A DNA stretch of 64,000 nt from an uncultured Clostridia bacterium. Lineage in GTDB: Bacteria; Bacillota; Clostridia; Saccharofermentanales; Saccharofermentanaceae. This document shows positions 59,660 to 64,000 of this stretch, in pieces. Both the position numbers and the translations under genes were made by a program. The DNA lies in contig CAMYXL010000007.1 in NCBI GenBank assembly GCA_947303255.1, forward strand, positions 1 to 64,000, given 5' to 3'. Each line of letters opens with the position of its first letter. Positions within the stretch are counted from its first letter, which is position 1. The notes below the pieces were generated by a model. That model was given only the letters and a program-made list of their open reading frames with translations, was not told the DNA's origin and searched no databases.

Positions 59660-61795
59660 TCACATCCAGGAAATACCGCACTTCTCGCAGACACCCTTGA
59701 ACTCAGGAGATCTGGCAAATCCCATGAATACTTCCTCACGTGACTCGACCTTCAGATCGTTAATCCAGAAGGCGAATCCTTCAGGCTCAGGTTCACGACC
59801 GAGCATCGTTCTGTAAAGTCTCGTGATAAACTCCTCATCACTTGTCTTAAATGACAGGAATTCAGCAGACCAGAAGAATTCTTTTGCGACCTGTGTGCCT
59901 GTCATCTTGTGATTGACAAGAGCATCGTTCCAGAACTTAAGTCCTTCCGAATCAGGATCTCTCTCGAGACAGCATGCATAAAGTCTTCTGGCGAAATCCA
60001 GTATATTCGACGGATCATTGATCGGGAATCTCGCACCGGACTTGACTCCGTATGATTTACAGAAATCGTCCCACTCTGTCGTGTTGATAAAGTTATTGAT
60101 AACCGTATCCCTGGAAATGTCATTCAGCGAATCTACCCAGAATTTTATCTCGTCCTTGCCCGGAATACGTCCGAAGAAAATGCTGTAGAGCTTGATGACA
60201 AAATCTTCATCGTTAAGATCATTTCCGTTAAACTCAGAACTATTCAAGAATTCCTTGACAACATCCGCACCTGTAACACCGTCATTGATCCTGCCTACCC
60301 AGTACTTCAATCCGTCAGGATCAGCCTCACGACCCAATACTTCCTCATAAAGTCTCTTAACGAAAGCCTCCGGATCTTTTACTTCCTTATCAGACCCGCC
60401 GTCGTCATTATTGTTTTCGTTGCCGGTATCCTTATTTCCTTCTTTATCGTTATTATTTTCGTTGTTGGTATCCTTGTTTTCTTCTTTATCCTCGTTGTTC
60501 TTTTCTTCTTCCTTGTCCTGCTCTTCGTATTCCAAAGTTACGTCAAATTTACTGTGGAGAGATAATCCCGGAGTTGAAAGAGGGATAGCTACGTAATATA
60601 CCTTGCCTCCTTCAAGAGATGCTTCCATGACCAGCTCATCCTCAGAAGTTTCCCTGACAACGTCATTCCCGGATGCTCCTCCGTCGCCACTAGCTTCAAC
60701 CAACAATTCGATCGTATATTCCAGGAATTCCTCGGAATCAAATCCGATTATCTTATCGATCAGGGAATAATCCGATCCGAAAAGAGCTGCTGCAGGAAGT
60801 CCGTCCTCAACATTTGTAATGCTGATCTTTACTTTTCCGTCATTCTCCGGAGTAAAGGAATAGATCAGCTGACATATGGAATCTTCTTCAAGAGAAACAG
60901 GATAAGCCTCTTTTTCCATCATGGAGATTCCTACAAAATCATTATCGATATGAACAGTCTGTCCGGATTCGAGGGTACCGTCGACCGCCTCTCCCATAAC
61001 AAAGATATCATAGTATTTGATCGCCGGTTCGAACCCTAACGTCTTCAGCAGATCATTATAAGATTGATTTAATTCGGAATACAATAGACTATATCTGATC
61101 CATGTATTATCCTCAACGCCTTCCTTGAAATGGAGGCCCGCCGCGTCAGCAGTATAGAATTCAGACTCAAGAATGATTCCGTTATCATCAGGAACTACAT
61201 CTTTGTTGGACTCTTCGTACAACGTGAATTCCTGCCCCGGATCAACAAGGATAAAGTCAACCGGATCCGTTTCCCCTGCAAATACGATATCAAAAGCCGA
61301 AGCCAGAGTAACCTCATATTTCATAGGTGTTTCAGCATAGTTCTTGAATTTGAGATAATATGTCACTCCCTTTTCGAATTTCGAAATCAGGAAGAAATTA
61401 TACCCGAAATAATTGTCATCCGCACCGAATCCTGAGTCATCATTATCGTCTTCAGGATCCTCAAGATACACGTCAACCACAGGGTCATTATATATATATT
61501 CCTTTCCTTTGTAGGTAATCTTATCGTTATCGTCTTTCACTACCTTTTCCACATAGGCGTAGCCCTGATCGCAATCAGAGTACAGATAATATATTCCGGT
61601 CTCTTCCGGAGTAAAAGTATATATCTCCTCTACTGATTCATCTACTTCCCCGCCGGCCGTGACCTCGATGGTCTGTCCTGCCGAGATAGTTGGATAAGAG
61701 TTATCTCCATCGTCGGCCATTACGGTTACACCTCCGGCAAGGAAAGTCATAACAAGCGCCAATGCTGTTGCCTGTAATTCGTGTTTTTTGAGCAT
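59660..61795 (-). CDS. exported protein with beta-rich N-terminal domains, low-complexity acidic/Asn linker and C-terminal DUF4214-like domains
   Basis: Signal peptide MLKKHELQATALALVMTFLAGGVTVMA; EEEKNNEDKEENKDTNNENNNDKEG linker; repeats LYEEVLGREADPDGLKYWVGRI and LYRTMLGREPEPEGFAFWINDL; GGAGG SD upstream of 61795. Confidence 0.8.
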   Translation of the reverse strand: MLKKHELQATALALVMTFLAGGVTVMADDGDNSYPTISAGQTIEVTAGGEVDESVEEIYTFTPEETGIYYLYSDCDQGYAYVEKVVKDDNDKITYKGKEYIYNDPVVDVYLEDPEDDNDDSGFGADDNYFGYNFFLISKFEKGVTYYLKFKNYAETPMKYEVTLASAFDIVFAGETDPVDFILVDPGQEFTLYEESNKDVVPDDNGIILESEFYTADAAGLHFKEGVEDNTWIRYSLLYSELNQSYNDLLKTLGFEPAIKYYDIFVMGEAVDGTLESGQTVHIDNDFVGISMMEKEAYPVSLEEDSICQLIYSFTPENDGKVKISITNVEDGLPAAALFGSDYSLIDKIIGFDSEEFLEYTIELLVEASGDGGASGNDVVRETSEDELVMEASLEGGKVYYVAIPLSTPGLSLHSKFDVTLEYEEQDKEEEKNNEDKEENKDTNNENNNDKEGNKDTGNENNNDDGGSDKEVKDPEAFVKRLYEEVLGREADPDGLKYWVGRINDGVTGADVVKEFLNSSEFNGNDLNDEDFVIKLYSIFFGRIPGKDEIKFWVDSLNDISRDTVINNFINTTEWDDFCKSYGVKSGARFPINDPSNILDFARRLYACCLERDPDSEGLKFWNDALVNHKMTGTQVAKEFFWSAEFLSFKTSDEEFITRLYRTMLGREPEPEGFAFWINDLKVESREEVFMGFARSPEFKGVCEKCGISWM

Positions 61796-61948
61796 AGTTT
61801 TTACCTCCATCATCATAAGAATATGATATAAAAAACCTTAACCCAAATCAATCAACAACAATGGTTTTAGAATGATTTCAAAACATGTCCCTTCAGGACA
61901 AAAACACCTTATCCGTTGGGAGTTTTGACACTTTGACCCAACAAAAAA

Positions 61949-61966
61949 AACGGGGTTGCCCCCGTT
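61949..61966 (-). terminator. intrinsic terminator of the suf-like operon
   Basis: AACGGGG-TTGC-CCCCGTT; reverse strand followed by a run of T. Confidence 0.85.
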
Positions 61967-61994
61967 ATGTTTTTTGCGATAAAAATCATCATTA

Positions 61995-62918
61995 TTATCT
62001 TAAGAAACCGTTAATGATCTCTTCTTCAGCTTCCTGCTCAGTAAGTCCAAGGGTCATAAGCTTGGTAAGCTGTTCTCCTGCGATCTTACCGATAGCTGCT
62101 TCATGGAACATCTCTGCGTCAACGTTATTAGCCTTAAGTGCAGGAACAGCTAAGATTATGCCTTCATCCATGATGATGGAATCACATTCGGAATGTCCTC
62201 TGCAAGGAGCATTACCCGCTATTACCGCATTGAACTCCTGATAGGAACGGTCACGGGCAACAGCACGTGATACAACGTCAGCAATTCCGCCTTCGCCGTT
62301 AATATCAACATTGTAATTACTTATAGCTCTCTGATCACCGTGAGTCATAAGTCTCTCACCTACAAGGAGCTTGGCACCTGATTTAAGTTCAGCCTTGGTT
62401 GTTCTTACAGTATCATCTACACCTTTGATCTGAACCATCTCCATCTCACAGGTACTGCCTTCTTCCATATAGACCTCAGTTACAGGATTAAGGATCCTCT
62501 TTCCTGATCCTTCGCCTGAACCGTAGTGTTTCTCAACGTATTTAATGTGAGCATTCTTCTCGATAAAGAATCTGTGAATACCGTCGTGCTGTGAATCCTG
62601 AGAACCGCAGTTATCAATACCGCAACCTGCAACGATCAGGACATCAGCACCCTCACCGATATAGAAGTCGTTATATACGCTCTCCTTAAGACCGGACTGA
62701 GAAATAACAACAGGGATATGAACGCTCTCGTTCTTTGTTCCAGGCTTGATCCTGATATCGATTCCGCTTACATCCTTTTTCGGGATGATCTCGATATTTG
62801 CAGTAGAATTACGTCCTACTGACTCACCGTTTGCACGGATGTTAAATGCTCCGACAGGAGTCTTATGAAGATCTGCTACCTCAGCTAATACCTGTTTCTG
62901 AATATCTGTAAGTTCCAT
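61995..62918 (-). CDS. short SufB/SufD-family Fe-S scaffold protein
   Basis: 307 aa; NAPCRGHSECDSIIMDEG, LTKLMTLGLTEQEAEEEIINGFLR C-terminus; adjacent to a sufC-like ATPase. Confidence 0.88.
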   Translation of the reverse strand: MELTDIQKQVLAEVADLHKTPVGAFNIRANGESVGRNSTANIEIIPKKDVSGIDIRIKPGTKNESVHIPVVISQSGLKESVYNDFYIGEGADVLIVAGCGIDNCGSQDSQHDGIHRFFIEKNAHIKYVEKHYGSGEGSGKRILNPVTEVYMEEGSTCEMEMVQIKGVDDTVRTTKAELKSGAKLLVGERLMTHGDQRAISNYNVDINGEGGIADVVSRAVARDRSYQEFNAVIAGNAPCRGHSECDSIIMDEGIILAVPALKANNVDAEMFHEAAIGKIAGEQLTKLMTLGLTEQEAEEEIINGFLR

Positions 62919-63670
62919 CAGTTATTTCCCTCCTTCCAAAGATCAACGATACCGCAGCTCTTTACTGCAGATTCCGTTCCTGAAAGTTTTGGAAGGATCT
63001 CATCGCTTGTACCTTTTTCTGCGATCATTCCGTCTTTGACCATAATGATCTCATCTGCGATCCTTAAGATCCTCTCCTGGTGGGAAATGATTATTATAGA
63101 ACTTCCCTCAATATGCTTTCTCATGCTCTCGAAAACTTCGATGAGGTTTTGGAAACTCCAAAGATCGATACCTGCCTCAGGCTCATCGAAAACAGAAAGA
63201 TCAGAGCGCTTTGCAATAAGCGTAGCGATCTCGATACGCTTTAACTCACCACCTGAAAGGCTTCCGTTAACTTCGCGGTTGATATAATCTTTGGCACAAA
63301 GTCCAACTGCTGCAAGATATCTGCATGCATCCTTGGAACTTAATGACTTCTCGCCTTTTGCAAGTCTAATAAGATCGACAACTCTTATGCCCTTAAACTT
63401 AACAGGCTGCTGGAAAGCAAAACCGATACCCTTCTTGGCACGATCGGTTATGGACATGTCAGTAATGTCCTCTCCTTTGTAGAAGATCTTTCCTGATGTA
63501 GGCTTCTCTACGCCTGCAATGATCCTTGCGAGTGTGGATTTACCGCCGCCGTTAGGACCTGTGATTACGGTAAGTTTTCCGGCATCGATAGTAAGGCTTA
63601 CGTCTTTAAGTATGCCCTTCTGGCCGAGTTCGTCATCAACTTCAAACGAGATATTCTTAAGTTCAAGCAC
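62918..63670 (-). CDS. sufC: Fe-S cluster assembly ATPase SufC-like
   Basis: TGPNGGGKSTLARIIAGVEKPTSGKIFYKGEDIT, GIGFAFQQPVKFKGI, NGSLSGGELKRIEIATLIAK, VFDEPEAGIDLWSF. Confidence 0.92.
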   Translation of the reverse strand: MLELKNISFEVDDELGQKGILKDVSLTIDAGKLTVITGPNGGGKSTLARIIAGVEKPTSGKIFYKGEDITDMSITDRAKKGIGFAFQQPVKFKGIRVVDLIRLAKGEKSLSSKDACRYLAAVGLCAKDYINREVNGSLSGGELKRIEIATLIAKRSDLSVFDEPEAGIDLWSFQNLIEVFESMRKHIEGSSIIIISHQERILRIADEIIMVKDGMIAEKGTSDEILPKLSGTESAVKSCGIVDLWKEGNN

Positions 63671-63781
63671 GAGTTTATCCCCTTATAATATTATTCAACT
63701 GCCGTATTCTATCATGTCTGCAGGTTTAAACTGTGTCATATGTGACGAAACGGTCTATTAAAAATGCACAATAAGAAGTTC

Positions 63782-64000
63782 TTATTTTGCCAATTCTTTT
63801 TCTACCTCAGCTTTTACCTCATCCATATCCATGGTTGGTTCAAATCTGGCAATTACTTTTCCTTCACGATCAATGAGGAATTTTGTAAAGTTCCATCCGA
63901 TATATGTCTTATCACCGAAAGCCTTATTGTTCATATCAGCAAACTTCTTCAAAGCCGCATTCTTAAGGCCCTTGCCGAATCCCTCGAAAGGCTTTTCAGT
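63782..64000 (-). CDS. glutathione peroxidase family protein, partial (N-terminus beyond right edge)
   Basis: Reverse-strand translation ...[44 protein letters not shown], containing the [12 protein letters not shown] motif. Not in the ORF track. Confidence 0.88.
   Translation of the reverse strand, partial: TEKPFEGFGKGLKNAALKKFADMNNKAFGDKTYIGWNFTKFLIDREGKVIARFEPTMDMDEVKAEVEKELAK

Noticed and set aside
1-64000. Mobile elements, prophage, tRNA/rRNA genes, CRISPR-Cas or known defence systems
   Set aside because: No transposase, integrase, phage structural, Cas or recognisable defence motifs among the ORFs, and no tRNA-like or rRNA-like sequence seen by reading.

Overview
This 64 kb window looks like chromosome from an anaerobic Firmicute/Clostridia-type bacterium (an inference from protein families and signals). 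I saw no rRNA, tRNA, CRISPR array, prophage or transposase. Core content: a complete trpEGDCFBA operon behind a Trp-type T-box leader; gltBD; an ANTAR regulator-dapF-dapL operon divergent from glnN (type III glutamine synthetase)-amt::PII fusion-asnB-pyrG; carAB; a BceABRS-like antimicrobial-peptide module; two other ABC-2 exporters; a two-gene SufC/SufB-like locus; a NlpC/P60 hydrolase; a large LRR/BspA-like surface protein and a second exported protein sharing DUF4214-like C-terminal repeats; four lipoproteins; a tandem trio of zinc-ribbon membrane proteins; and a TetR-hydrolase-condensation-like operon. The most interesting signal is at RNA level. The glnN and carA leaders both start with a short hairpin carrying a hexaloop AANGGC (A at position 1, G at position 4, as in ANTAR RNA substrates). 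In both, loop positions 4-6 plus the 3' stem form the start of an intrinsic terminator, in the identical register. An ANTAR protein is encoded next to glnN. This suggests a local ANTAR antitermination regulon joining glutamine synthesis and glutamine-dependent carbamoyl-phosphate synthesis. Other notable items are a 13-bp hairpin sequestering the Shine-Dalgarno of the LRR protein, a PII domain lacking the T-loop tyrosine, two CopY/BlaI-like operators around a lipoprotein promoter, and a BceR-like box upstream of the bce-like operon. All family calls are from reading motifs in the sequence; no database search was run.
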